From positions 7,634,271-7,698,270 of the forward strand of contig NC_034411.1 in the NCBI RefSeq assembly GCF_002078875.1: 64,000 bases of DNA, in the 5' to 3' direction. Within the stretch, counting starts at the first letter, position 1, and each line of letters starts with the position of its first letter. This stretch comes from Numida meleagris (lineage: Eukaryota; Chordata; Aves; Galliformes; Numididae). The position numbers and the translations under genes are program-made. The notes beneath the pieces are model-generated. The model did not search any database, was not told the origin of the DNA, and saw only the letters and a list, made by a program, of their open reading frames with translations. Shown in pieces: positions 50,126-60,778 of this stretch.

Positions 50126-53100
50126 CCTTGTTTGCATCACAGCGAGGTTTGCTGTGCTCTCTGCATTGCAGCGTGAGGCCACAGTTACCTGAGGTATGCT
50201 GGACAGCGTTTCCTACAGGGCATCCTCCTGAGCAGTTGAAGGCCGGTCAAAGATTAAGGTCTGCTCCAAAGCACTTGCTTTTCTCCCTTTAATGCCTTCC
50301 AAGTGCCAAAGACGAGCTCAGATGAGACAACACTTCCTGCCATTTATAAGATTAAGGCCATCTTTAAAACCACACCTGGCTTCAGTAGCTGTGCTCACTG
50401 CAGTTCTTCACTGTCTGAAGGAAACAGAATGTTTGATCACTCGCAGGTTTAAAAACTATGGAGACACATTTCACTGGAAAAGCTGAGACAAAGGCACAGA
50501 CCGGGCTGCTGAGCAGGGCTGAAACTGCACCTTTGCTTCCCTCCTTCCCCATTTAATAAACTTCATTGCTTTAAATATGGGAAGCAAGGCTCACACAATG
50601 ACAGCCACGCCAGTAGGAAACCCACTTGCATTATGAGCGGATTTGCTTGCTGGAGTAAACCAAGCAAACGCTCGCAGCATGGGACTGTGTGTGCATGTCT
50701 ACTAACAAACCCCTGCTGTTCCAGCCCTAAAGGGTAGAGAGCAGCCACAGCAGCTGAACTGCATCCACGCAGGTGGAGCAGGTGAGCAGCAAGTGCCCCT
50801 GTTGTCAGGCAGCAGCAGGGACACAGGTGGCAGCCCAGCCTAGCACCTCAAGGCACACAGGCCAGAAGGGTCAGCTTCGTTTTGATGCTTCAAGTTTGGT
50901 TTTCTCCATGCATGCGTATGTACTCTGAACATATCAAACTATGGCAAAAGGATCATTAAGCACATGGAAAACGACACGTAAAGGATGGCTATGTCTATTT
51001 AACCAAACATTCAAAACATCTATGGTACCTGACTCTCCTTTGAATTAGTCCTTAATTACACTCTCATTATTTTACCTTCTGCAGGCCTATTCCAGTTGAA
51101 AGACAAGGGTTTTTTTTGCCCCTTCACATTCTACAAGTAGTCCCAAGCCTTATTTAAGGCACACAACCCTATTCCTACATGTAGTGTTAGGAACCTCTGG
51201 GGGATATTTGCCCTAAAATTAAGTGAGTGGAGTCCAGATTAAAAAAAAAAATAATCAATGGATCTGCAAAGGAAGATTCAGAACCCCTAATACAGGAATA
51301 AATCTCTTGGGTGACCATATAGCGAATCCAGATGGAAGACAGTGAGCACCCCCTATGCCTGCAAGGTATTTCTGACACTTCTATCAGCTGAGCACTTCCC
51401 AGACATCACTGACAAACTTCAAAGATGATCGTGGCACATCAAACAGAGCTGGTCTCCACAACCCTGCCTGCCATAATGCAGGGGGACAACACATTTTACA
51501 AGTCTGAGAACCAGATGACAAGACTAAAACAAGAGCTCCAGCAGTTTCAGGTACTTAGCACATGCTCCTAACCCCTGATGTTGCAGAGTCCTTAATGTAT
51601 AACAAATGAGCAAACAAGGTGCTTCTTTCCCCCTGCTTTCATGTTCCAGGTTCACCTAAGGGAGCACACCGGGCTGCCTGCTGCCCTTATCACCTGTGCA
51701 GTTCAGCACAGAGGCCAGATTATGAACCAATTTCTCTACTTGTGCAAGAAGACACTCCTAGAAGCTGCTATACAATTATTAGGTGCCATATGCTATTATT
51801 AATTATATTCAAGTGTATTTTGCAACTAGGTATCCCGCTTTCAGACTGCTCTGAAATCTAAAAGATAATTATGCAGAGGTAGAGAAGTGGAACAGAAGAG
51901 TTGTACCTAGAGATAAGCAGTTGCACCAGGGCTGATCCACCTTATACACACTGAGTTAAGCCTCCCTTGCATCCTACACAGATCCCTGGACATCCAGCTG
52001 AAGAGCAGTGGTCCTGCAGCCCAACAACAGTCGCACAGTGATTTCACTATCATGTAAAACTGTGCTCAGCAATCCAGCATGATGAAAGGTTAGCTTCTGT
52101 ACACACTAATTGCACAGGAGGGCGTTTATGTACATTACTCGTAAGCTCCGTTTCTGGGATCTCAAAATGAACCTGTCAAACTAATGGTATTCTGAGGAAG
52201 ACTTAAGATTCCAAGTACTGGTGGCAGTGCAGCAGGTGGCAAAGCTCGCGGTAAGTCAGCACTGAATGATGGAGTGTCAGAGTGCAGTCTTCTGGATAAC
52301 ACCAGCAGAGTTGAGCTCTTCTTTGCAATCATTCAGGGTCCTGCAGCTCTCTTCACAGTGGGAGCTTTGGACTTTGTTTTATGGCCACGTTCCAATCCTG
52401 CTGGTTGCATCCTAACCAAGTGTCCTTTGCTGCTTCTGTTGGATGAGCACAGAAGCGCCTCGCCGCTCAATGACAGCGTTTCTCAAGTGAATGCAATACC
52501 CCTGATGTGTCTGAAGACAATGCACAGCAACGCGTATGTGCAGAAAGTATCAATGACTACACAGCCCATAAACTTAACTGGCCAGATTGAATTAGACGAG
52601 GCCCATCTTGTCAACGGGAACAGCATGGGAGGGCACCTCCGTGTAAGCTACATCTGCTAGACAAAACTGCCTTTACAAGACAGGAGAGAGGTAGAAGAAT
52701 CTGTTTGTCCATCCCATAACTAACAAGAAAGAAGGGGTTAGATTAAACAGCGAGCTGAAAGGCAACACCGCTTTTTAAGGCAAACAGCATCCATCTCCAA
52801 AGGCTGAATTTCGATGGAAGATTTATGTTTTTCAGTGGAGAGTAGGTCTGGGAGAGGTAATTTTTTATTTTTCATTTTTGGCAGAAACAGCATAAAACCC
52901 CCATAAACACGCTGTGGGTAGCACCAGGTTTCACAGAGCGTCAGATTGGTTCATCACTCAAAGCAGAAATCCTTTCCCCTGCCATTCCTTTCCCTTCCCC
53001 CATTTACGGCAGGCCACTAGGACCGCACTTGGGGACTGGTAAGACAAATGGGCAGCTGCCTCTAGAGGCAATTGTGAGGAGACTAAAGATCAACTTGCAG

Positions 53101-54429
53101 CTGGCACTTCCACCCCCACCTCTCCTTAATACTTCAGTCCATTCGCTGCCAGACAAGGATCATGAGTCAGCTCCTAAACATATTCTCCTTGGAACAATAG
53201 CTATAGCTCTCTGCTGCAGCTATACCACTGCTCCAGCTCCAAGGGACACGCTACAGTTACAGGAACAAAAGGGCTGTTTTTAACCTACAGCAGCCAAACA
53301 GAACTCAACAATATAATAAGCAGGCATTAAAGAATACTATGCTAAACCTGTGAGAATAGCAAAGCAAATTTTGAGGTGAAACAGGCATGAAGGCAGCACT
53401 GTAATGAAAATTAGCTAAAGCAAACATAAGCTTTTTGGATGCATACGGTAAAGCAGCTGGCTTTTGCACAAACCTTTTCATCTACAGAAGGGTGCAGTTT
53501 TTTGGTGTTTTGTTTTTACTATAGCACTGCACATTGCATCACTAACTGGAAGGCAAAAGAGTCAGGTTAGCCTTTACAAATTAACTTTATCACGACTGTA
53601 CGAGCTGCTCTTTCAATTCTGAGCAGCCACCGCTCACTGAAACTCCTGTGTTCACGAAGGTGGAACTCAAGGGAAAAGGTCTTTGACGAGGGAAAAGTCT
53701 GCAAGGGCAACACGTCAGCTAGTAACATCAAACTCCAACTTTACCTTCACTCATCCAAGCGCTGTCAGAAGATAAAGAATTCAAAGAAGAGCTAAGAAAT
53801 GCACTGGAGGTTTCTCAGAACTAGTTGTCAGCTGATGAACTGCTGGTGACTACCACTTAAAGAGCTGTGTGCATAGAAAAGGTTAGATGCAGTCTCTGCC
53901 CACACCAAGAGCCCTCAAAGAACATCCACACCCAGAGCATGCCTTACCTGCAGACTCTCTATTCCAAACAGCACACAGATATCCTCTGAAGAGAAGCTGC
54001 TGAAAGAGCTACGGTGCAAGCTAACACATCAAGAAACCTAGGTGAATGCTACAATTACATTTTTAATTCTAGGCAGGAAGCAGGCAAAAACCAGGCGTCC
54101 CTTCCCACATCACCCAAGCTTGCGTTTCTTACAGTTCACCATTGCCTATTATTTTGAAGTCTCCAAACTCAAATACCAACATGCCTTGAGCCACAGCACC
54201 CTGTAAGTCAGAGGCAGAAATAACAGACTCCACCATTACATATTCAAAGAGACAGGATGGTCAAAGTGAAGCCTGCTTCTCCTTCTGCAGGACCCTGACA
54301 GATGTGTATCGTGGGACTGCGCAGTGAAAATTCAGGAGTTCTACTGTTAAGGCAGCGCGTCAATTTTACCATCAACAGAAACAGGGATAACGTATACACA
54401 CTGGATAAAAAGAAAGCAGACTATATACA
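50126..54429. other. Intergenic DNA between SERTAD2 and AFTPH, right part
   Basis: No gene is recognised. The longest frame (52,274-52,660, plus, 128 codons) begins with a non-ATG codon, has no family resemblance and no clear flanking splice sites or promoter. The region may include a longer AFTPH 3' UTR isoform. Confidence 0.5.
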
Positions 54430-54448
54430 TAGGTATCTTTTAAATTAT

Positions 54449-54454
54449 TTTATT
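54449..54454 (-). terminator. AFTPH: Candidate distal AFTPH poly(A) signal
   Basis: AATAAA on the minus strand inside CAAAATAAAATAAT, about 1 kb after the stop codon, where AT-rich UTR-like sequence gives way to ordinary intergenic DNA. Confidence 0.45.
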
Positions 54455-55387
54455 TTGTGTAAGCTAAAAGGAAATTTACACACTCAAATCTCAAAAGACC
54501 TTGGGCATGCACATTGACCTTTTTAGAGGTTCTTCTACATAGCTCTCTTTTTTCCATAGGAATTTCCCCAAACATTTACAACCCATAGTTTTTACTGTAT
54601 ATACAGCCTAAAACCATAGCAATCTATGATTATGTCATTTTACACTGTGCAAAATCAAACAGAAATAGTGGTACAACAGAACATAAGAATTTTTAACAGA
54701 TAAATTTCATCGTAAGACATTCATAGAGTTTTGGTCCTTCTTTTCCAAATCAAACCGATTAAAAGTAGACAACCTTCTAATGACCCCCAAAAATCAAGTG
54801 TTTAGACAAAAGATCCATAACTGGAACGAGAAGTTACTGACAGCATACCTTTCAAAAGGCTATACAGTGACAGAACCATACCACTGAAGTTTAGGAACAA
54901 AAACTGCTCAGCCAACCAATCGACCAGGGAAGGAGAGGGGGAGAAGAAAAGGAAGAACGCATCCTAAGCTTGTTAAAACAGAAGAGGTTTAAAAAAACAA
55001 CTGAAACCCCACAACGTAACCTTCTGCTTTCCCATCAAAAAGTATTATAATATATGCAGGAAAGAAAAAGACATTCGATGCGACCCGAAAACTTTTAAAG
55101 GGGACTTCACGTCTTGTGAAGATTGACGTTTTTCATTATGTGTTTCTAGGAGATATATCTATTTTAAACTTTTTAAAGTTTTGTAAGAAGGACACCACCA
55201 GTGTATTTCACAAAGACATAAATGTATACACCCCAGCACAACAAAAAGAATAGATCTTCAAAAAGATTTACCCCCAATTATTTACATTTTTCTCTAATAT
55301 AAATTTAGGACTTCAGTATGTAAATAAATATACATAACTATGTATACCTTTCTAGTGCTGCTTACCAACAAATCATCTGAACTTGAT

Positions 55388-55393
55388 TTTATT
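55388..55393 (-). terminator. AFTPH: Candidate proximal AFTPH poly(A) signal
   Basis: AATAAA on the minus strand about 90 bases after the AFTPH stop, in an A/T-rich tract. Could give a very short UTR isoform. Confidence 0.3.
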
Positions 55394-55479
55394 TTTTTTT
55401 TTAATTAAAGCAAGATTGCTTTTTATGACCCATAGAGGGAAGAAAAAAAATCAATAGAAAATGTCCAATTCACATCACT

Positions 55480-55624
55480 TTAGTCTACCTTTTCTTGGCA
55501 GCTTGTTGAAGGTGTTAATGTGGCTGGGAACATCAACACCTTGGCATGCATGAAAGTTAAGTCAGGAAGGCTAGAAATCACCTTGGCAGCCTCTTCACTA
55601 AGATGTTCTTCCTTTTTAGGCTTC
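55480..55624 (-). CDS. AFTPH: Aftiphilin, terminal coding exon
   Basis: A minus-strand exon preceded by a good acceptor (CTTTTCTTCTCAACAG). The first base completes a split codon; the frame then reads KPKKEEHLSEEAAKVISSLP and DLTFMHAKVLMFPATLTPST, ending SCQEKVD and TAA at 55,480-55,482. This is the conserved C-terminus of aftiphilin as I remember it. Aftiphilin is a clathrin- and AP1/AP2-binding accessory protein that works with gamma-synergin and p200/HEATR5B at the trans-Golgi network and endosomes, and in endothelial granule secretion. The phase (one base) matches exactly the two bases left by the upstream exon at 60,655, joining ACA-AG|G-AAG to give T-R-K. The gene runs convergently to SERTAD2, as in human. 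Confidence 0.93.
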
Positions 55625-55859
55625 CTGTTGAGAAGAAAAGAAAAAAGTGCATTAATCTAGTACCTGCAATCCGATGGATCACTGAAAGAATCACCGGCTG
55701 AAGCAACGTTCTGTCAGTTTGTCTCCCACAGACAGGCACTTCTGTAAGCTATTTGAAGCTAGGCTAATGTTATAATACATACCTGCCTACCAACTGAACA
55801 TTCAATAGGAAGTCAGCAAAATGTTCCTGAATACTGTTGCAATAAGGAGGAACGATTTC

Positions 55860-56059
55860 CTATTCAGATGCTAATTTATCTGGGGGTAGGCAAGTCCCAC
55901 CGTGCCATTCTGGGACTATTCTCTTGAAGAAACTGCCATACTCATCTTCTAGAGCTAAGACAAAAGGAACGTTAGCTTTGAACTGCCTAACTTTGGCATA
56001 ATCTTTCAATCTAAAACGGAAAAATCTAGAGAGGTCATTAAGAAGTTCCAGGCTTACTC
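55860..56059 (-). other. Unrecognised ORF, possible alternative terminal exon of AFTPH
   Basis: Minus strand. A pyrimidine-rich acceptor (TTGCTTTTTATTTTTAAAG) precedes an open frame of 65 codons plus two leading bases that ends in TAG at 55,860-55,862. The peptide is well mixed in composition, with FKANVPFVLALEDEYGSFFK, RIVPEWHGG and a C-terminal LPPDKLASE; it looks more like real protein than random sequence. I do not recognise the family. Its entry phase (two bases) is the same as that of the penultimate AFTPH exon, so splicing from the exon upstream of the window would be in frame and would replace the normal C-terminus. Spliced after the penultimate exon instead, it would stop after about seven codons. 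Alternatives are a remnant of a mobile element or a chance ORF. Confidence 0.35.
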
Positions 56060-58792
56060 CTTTAAAAATAAAAAGCAATAGAGATGTCCTTAAGATGCGT
56101 TTCCAACACAACTGCACTCAGATGTCATACCGTGCTTCTCTACAACATGATCCACAAACCCTTTTCCCCCCCCAGGGTCTCATCACCAGCAAAAGGTAGC
56201 TCACAACTTGCAGCTAACTTGTTTTGAAGTGCAGCGGCACGTGTAGCCATAATGATGCACACAGCAGTTGGGGGAACCACTGGTATTTACTTTGCCTTTT
56301 GCATTATTCACAAGAATTACTGAGCACAAGAATAAAGAATCTGAATCCCATGTTGCTTGGTTCTCACTGTTATGCAAGAAACTCACACTTCCTAAGTAAA
56401 ATGGCTCAAACGGCCACAGAAGATCCTATCCACTGCCCACACACCCACACGTGGTGTTTTATCTTGAAGAATCCTGGCTATTACCAGAAAACCAAATATT
56501 ACAAGAAAGGCACTAGCTATACCCTACGATGACATTAGAAATCCTTGCCAAAGAAGCTCCCCTGCCACAGAGCAAAAAAGCTGAGACAAAAGGCTCGAAA
56601 CAAACTGCCTTTCCAGAGAGCATTTCAGAAACTTCCTTTCTGTATCTTATCCATAGCTATAAACTTTAAACTGTGTCCGTGAGAGGGCAATCACCACTCC
56701 AATCACAAAGCAACATGTAGTCATATATCTTTTTGATCAGCACCCACTGGGATTGCTCCCTGAGCTGATCAGAGATCAGGAGAAAGCATGGAGCTACGTG
56801 TTTCCTTCAGCAGCAGTCTCAGAATTTCTTGGCTAAAGGGACAAGAAAAAAAAGCTGGAGTTAAACTCATCCTTGACATCACTGATCATTGTGTTGACAC
56901 TGAGCTATCAGTTTTGTTTGCTACTTGAAATTTCTACTTGATGAAAGATCTCAAGATGAGGCATTATAGATACTAAATCTGACTTTTCTTTGCTGGAATA
57001 GCAATATTTTCTTTTCTCTGCTGCAGTGGAATTTCATGAGCCACCGACTAGGCAGATGACCAAATTCTGGGGGATAAACAAAGCCGTGTGCTGGATTTAC
57101 TGAAGGAAGAAGCAGAGAGCCAATCTGTGCAGCCTTCTCTAACAGCTTCGCTGTCAGTGCCGTGTGCACTTGAAGGACTATCTCTGAGCTGTTGAAATGT
57201 GTTTGTCACCCACCACTGTCTTATCAGTATTCTGGTGCCACTATTAGTAATCACTTACCACAAGCCTCTTAAAGGTACAAACTCCTGGTGATCAAGAACT
57301 TACAGCTAACAAAGGAGTATCTGACGGAGGAAGCCAAAGGAAGAGGGCTGACTCAGAGATCTCCATTAAAAGGAGTTCCTGCAATTGTAATCAGGCACCA
57401 ACATGGAGCTCACACACTCCTTGCTATTTATATGCCTCTTCCTCTTCTGCACAACTGTGTCATGCTAAGAAATGGCACTGCTGGGTCTCAGAGGCAGTGC
57501 TGCTTTTTATTTGGTGTAGGCTCCTCCAGAAGACAGTAAGACTGGACACTCCAATTACCCTTTCTGGCTAACAGACTTGTCAACACCTTCGGTAGCAAAT
57601 ATCACAGGGCAACCCTAAACAATTACTCATTATCTTAAGTTTATGGAGATTTAAAGCATCATCACTAGTTTTACATTAACGTCATTAAGGTTTTAAAACT
57701 ACCTTCTAGAAAACACTTTGCCCTCCCCACCTCTTCTCTTACATCAGGTTACATTTCCTCCCAAGACAGGGAACTGAGGGAATACCTTTCCCCAAGCAAT
57801 TACACCTGTTCTACCTGTTGGCATGAAGTTTTTTTTTTTTCTTTTTTTTAATGGCATATTAACACCAAGCTGCAAGAAAATAGCCAGACTGACAGGCACA
57901 AAAGTTGCTGGAAGAAGATTTAGCAAGAAACACGTAATTCTTTGCTGATGTGTCTGTCACTCACACCCAACTGTTCCAGTTTACATTCTAACCCCTTCCT
58001 GCAGCATTCAGCCTTTCAGGATTTCAGTGATCGCTTGCATTTGCAAAAGGTTTTCAGGACACCACCAGAAAGGCCAGGCCCTAATAGCAACAATGAGTTG
58101 ATTAGAGAAACGCACTTAAAAAAATCACTCTTCAATTAAGAGTTAGTCTGCTGCATCCAACACTACCCACATGGAGTATTTCCAGTTTAAATGAGGGTTT
58201 CAGCCATTTCTTGTAATAGCATCAGTGCTCTGCTTCCCTTCCAGAAGTCAGTAGATAAACTTTTGATCTCTGCCAAGTCAACAGAATCGGGCAAGGCTGC
58301 GGTCTCAGTGGAATGCTGCACCATAGTGCTGGCATTCAATACTTCTACCTTCAAGGTGTCATACTCAAGCTGAGAAATCCCCCCTCCTCTCCCAACTCTT
58401 TCCTTCTGAGAAACCGATTTTCCAACTTCAAGCGATCAGTTCACAAGCAAAAGATGGAGCTATTTCAAAGAAAGATGGCTTCCCATAGCTGAAATGGTAC
58501 TTCCCTCTAAACTTTAACCTCAGTGATCCTGAATTCAGACAATTTACAGATAGATACGGGGTAGTCTTAGCGCAACTGAAGTTTCCATCGCAGTGATGCT
58601 TAGTCACTGGCCACACCTTCCCCTGATTTATTGGGAAAGGCTAAGTCTGTTTCCATTTTAGTGCATGTGGGCCATCTTTGTTGAGCCAGCTTTACCCAGC
58701 CACCAGGGCTCTAGGTTCATTATAATTTTTTTTTTTTAAAAGCTATTTTACTGGACAAAGCTAACACACTACAACATATTTGGCATACTGCT

Positions 58793-58810
58793 GAGATAAG
58801 ACCTTATCTC
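58793..58810. promoter_or_regulatory. Palindromic double GATA site
   Basis: GAGATAAG, two bases, CTTATCTC: a perfect 8-bp inverted repeat made of two consensus GATA-factor sites (AGATAAG) facing each other, inside the last AFTPH intron. GATA1 can bind palindromic double sites with both zinc fingers. Function is inferred from the motif only. Confidence 0.4.
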
Positions 58811-60654
58811 TCTGAAGGTTTGTTTTAGTTTTTCAAGATAGAGACTGCTGGTTTGTTTTCTTTCAGAGCATGTGAAAAGATGAAAACACACTTAAAGATT
58901 TGGAGTTGACAAAAACACACAAAACACGTTTAACACTGAAAACAGCTGCTCTAAAGGAGCTCATCTGCATGTATCTGAACATAACTGGCACATTTGAGGC
59001 CTCCAACCTTTCCCTACAGCCAGCTGTATTTCTACAGCACCGGTCCAGAACCTTTTTGCATCACCAAGCAATGCTCTCCAGAACTGAGGAAGAGCTTTGA
59101 TATCTAGTCATTGAGCTTCAACAGAGCAACTAAAAGTTTCAAGTGCTCTGTGGAAGCATTTAAAAACAAACTCACCCTCAAAGAAAATAATATAGAAAAA
59201 TGAAGGTCAACATTCATAAGCAAAGCAGACTTCTCTGCTCATTTGTAAATAAAAAGCAAACAGATACCTCACAGGTCTGCCAAGCAAGCAGACAGAAATC
59301 TAAGAATGGAGATAAAGAGAATAAATAGTAACATTCGGAGTTTGTATACCCTGCTGCAAATTTGTGATTACTTTTAAATTAGACTGAATACACTACAAAA
59401 ATAATTCCAACTGTTGCTACGTTTGCTAATTAGCTGAAGTTGGACTTTTCCACTACCTTATCTTCACAAGAAGTATATGCCCTCCATGGATAGGAACAGG
59501 CAACCCAAAAGTTGAGGAAAAATCAGCACTGAGGTATGGAGTTCCCTCTGCTGGTTCTCTCTTGAAATTTCATAGCGTCGGTCTTTTAATCAGCGTTCAC
59601 CTTGAACACTTTTACTGCAGGAAAACTATCAAGATTGTTTTCTCAGTGAAAGAATATGCTCTAAAAGAGCTGTTGAAAATTTTAGTTTTTCTTATTTTAA
59701 ACAAGACTGCTATCTCCAACCATTAGAATACCCTATATATGCTGCAATTCTATTCAACTATACCCGTGTGCTTTAAGTGCTATACTGCACAGAAACTCAT
59801 TTATTTAGTTTTAGAGTGCTGAAGTTCAGAGTGAGGATATCTTGCTATCAGTTCCAAAGCAACTGTATGCATAATTATCTATAAAATAGACGTGTACTTC
59901 CTCAACAATAAGAGCATTTTACTGCATGAGAATCACTCAGTGACTCTCTAAAGAGCACGGTCACTAACTGTAAATTAAGACTGTCCAGAATTCTACTGGA
60001 AAGATGCGTATTAAAAATATAAACCCACAGTATTCAAGCTTAAGAAGTGACAAACTACTCATTCAACAGGCCAGATGTCAAAGAAGACATCTGACATATA
60101 AGACCTTTATATACACTACCTACAGAGCTAAGCACAGAAGAATTTTGCGTGAGCTCCATGAAACAGAAAGTATATAATGAACCAGCCACATGAGCTATGT
60201 GTTAGTTCCTAAAAAGTAACTTGCAACAGCAAAATGAATCTGACGCTTGGTCACTGAAATTTTTACAGGTGCTGGAACTGTATCTATATCTAGCACCTAT
60301 GTAGAGGACCTAGAAGAGCCATCTGTCAAAGCCCTAGCAGCTTGATCTAAGAGCTTCAGTTTACCCTTCCATTCTTAGGAATCAGTTTTGTTATTCAGAA
60401 AGTCTCATCCTCCAATTTAGTCTTTGGTTCCAGCTTTTGAAGTTAATCACGGTGACTTCTGTCAGCTCACAAACTGCATCCCATCTTGTTTTAGAGTTAT
60501 ATGATAAAACAAAATACAAACTACAGTAGTACAGATTTGATGTTTGTAATATGCAACCTTGGCTTACATCTTAAACATTTTGTTCCTTCAAAAATGGCAC
60601 ATACATTCACTCCTCACAGAAAAAAAAGAAAAAAGCATGACAAATGGTATTTAC

Positions 60655-60778
60655 CTTGTGGACGTGCTTGCCTTCTCTACTGTGGACATGAGTCTTGCAA
60701 ACGCATCAGTCACTCTGCTGCTTGCATTGGAAGTTTCCAGTTTTGAGGTTGTCAATTCATACAACTCAGGATCCACAC
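60655..60778 (-). CDS. AFTPH: Aftiphilin, penultimate coding exon
   Basis: A 124-base minus-strand exon with acceptor ACTATAAG and donor AG|GTAAAT. After two bases of a split codon (completing G) it reads VDPELYELTTSKLETSNASS and RVTDAFARLMSTVEKASTST, then two bases joined to the terminal exon. These blocks match the conserved C-terminal region of aftiphilin. Phases on both sides are consistent with the gene model. The clathrin- and adaptor-binding WxxF/FxxF motifs of aftiphilin lie in exons beyond the window. Confidence 0.93.

Larger units (their letters stand above)
54430..55479 (-). other. AFTPH: AFTPH 3' UTR (extent predicted)
   Basis: AT-rich, CpG-poor sequence follows the AFTPH stop codon on the minus strand. 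A canonical AATAAA lies at 54,449-54,454 and a more proximal AATAAA at 55,388-55,393, only about 90 bases past the stop codon. Use of both would give short and roughly 1-kb UTRs. The distal end is placed by the signal alone. Confidence 0.55.
55625..60654 (-). other. AFTPH: Last intron of AFTPH (about 5.0 kb)
   Basis: Bounded by the donor GTAAAT at 60,654 and the acceptor ending at 55,625. It contains an unrecognised ORF with its own splice acceptor (55,860-56,059), a palindromic double GATA site (58,793-58,810) and no other recognisable gene. The sequence is AT-rich and low in CpG, unlike the SERTAD2 side. Confidence 0.85.

Noticed and set aside
52274..52660. 128-codon plus-strand frame between SERTAD2 and AFTPH
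   Set aside because: Starts at a non-ATG codon, has no recognisable family and no flanking exon signals; cannot be supported as a gene.
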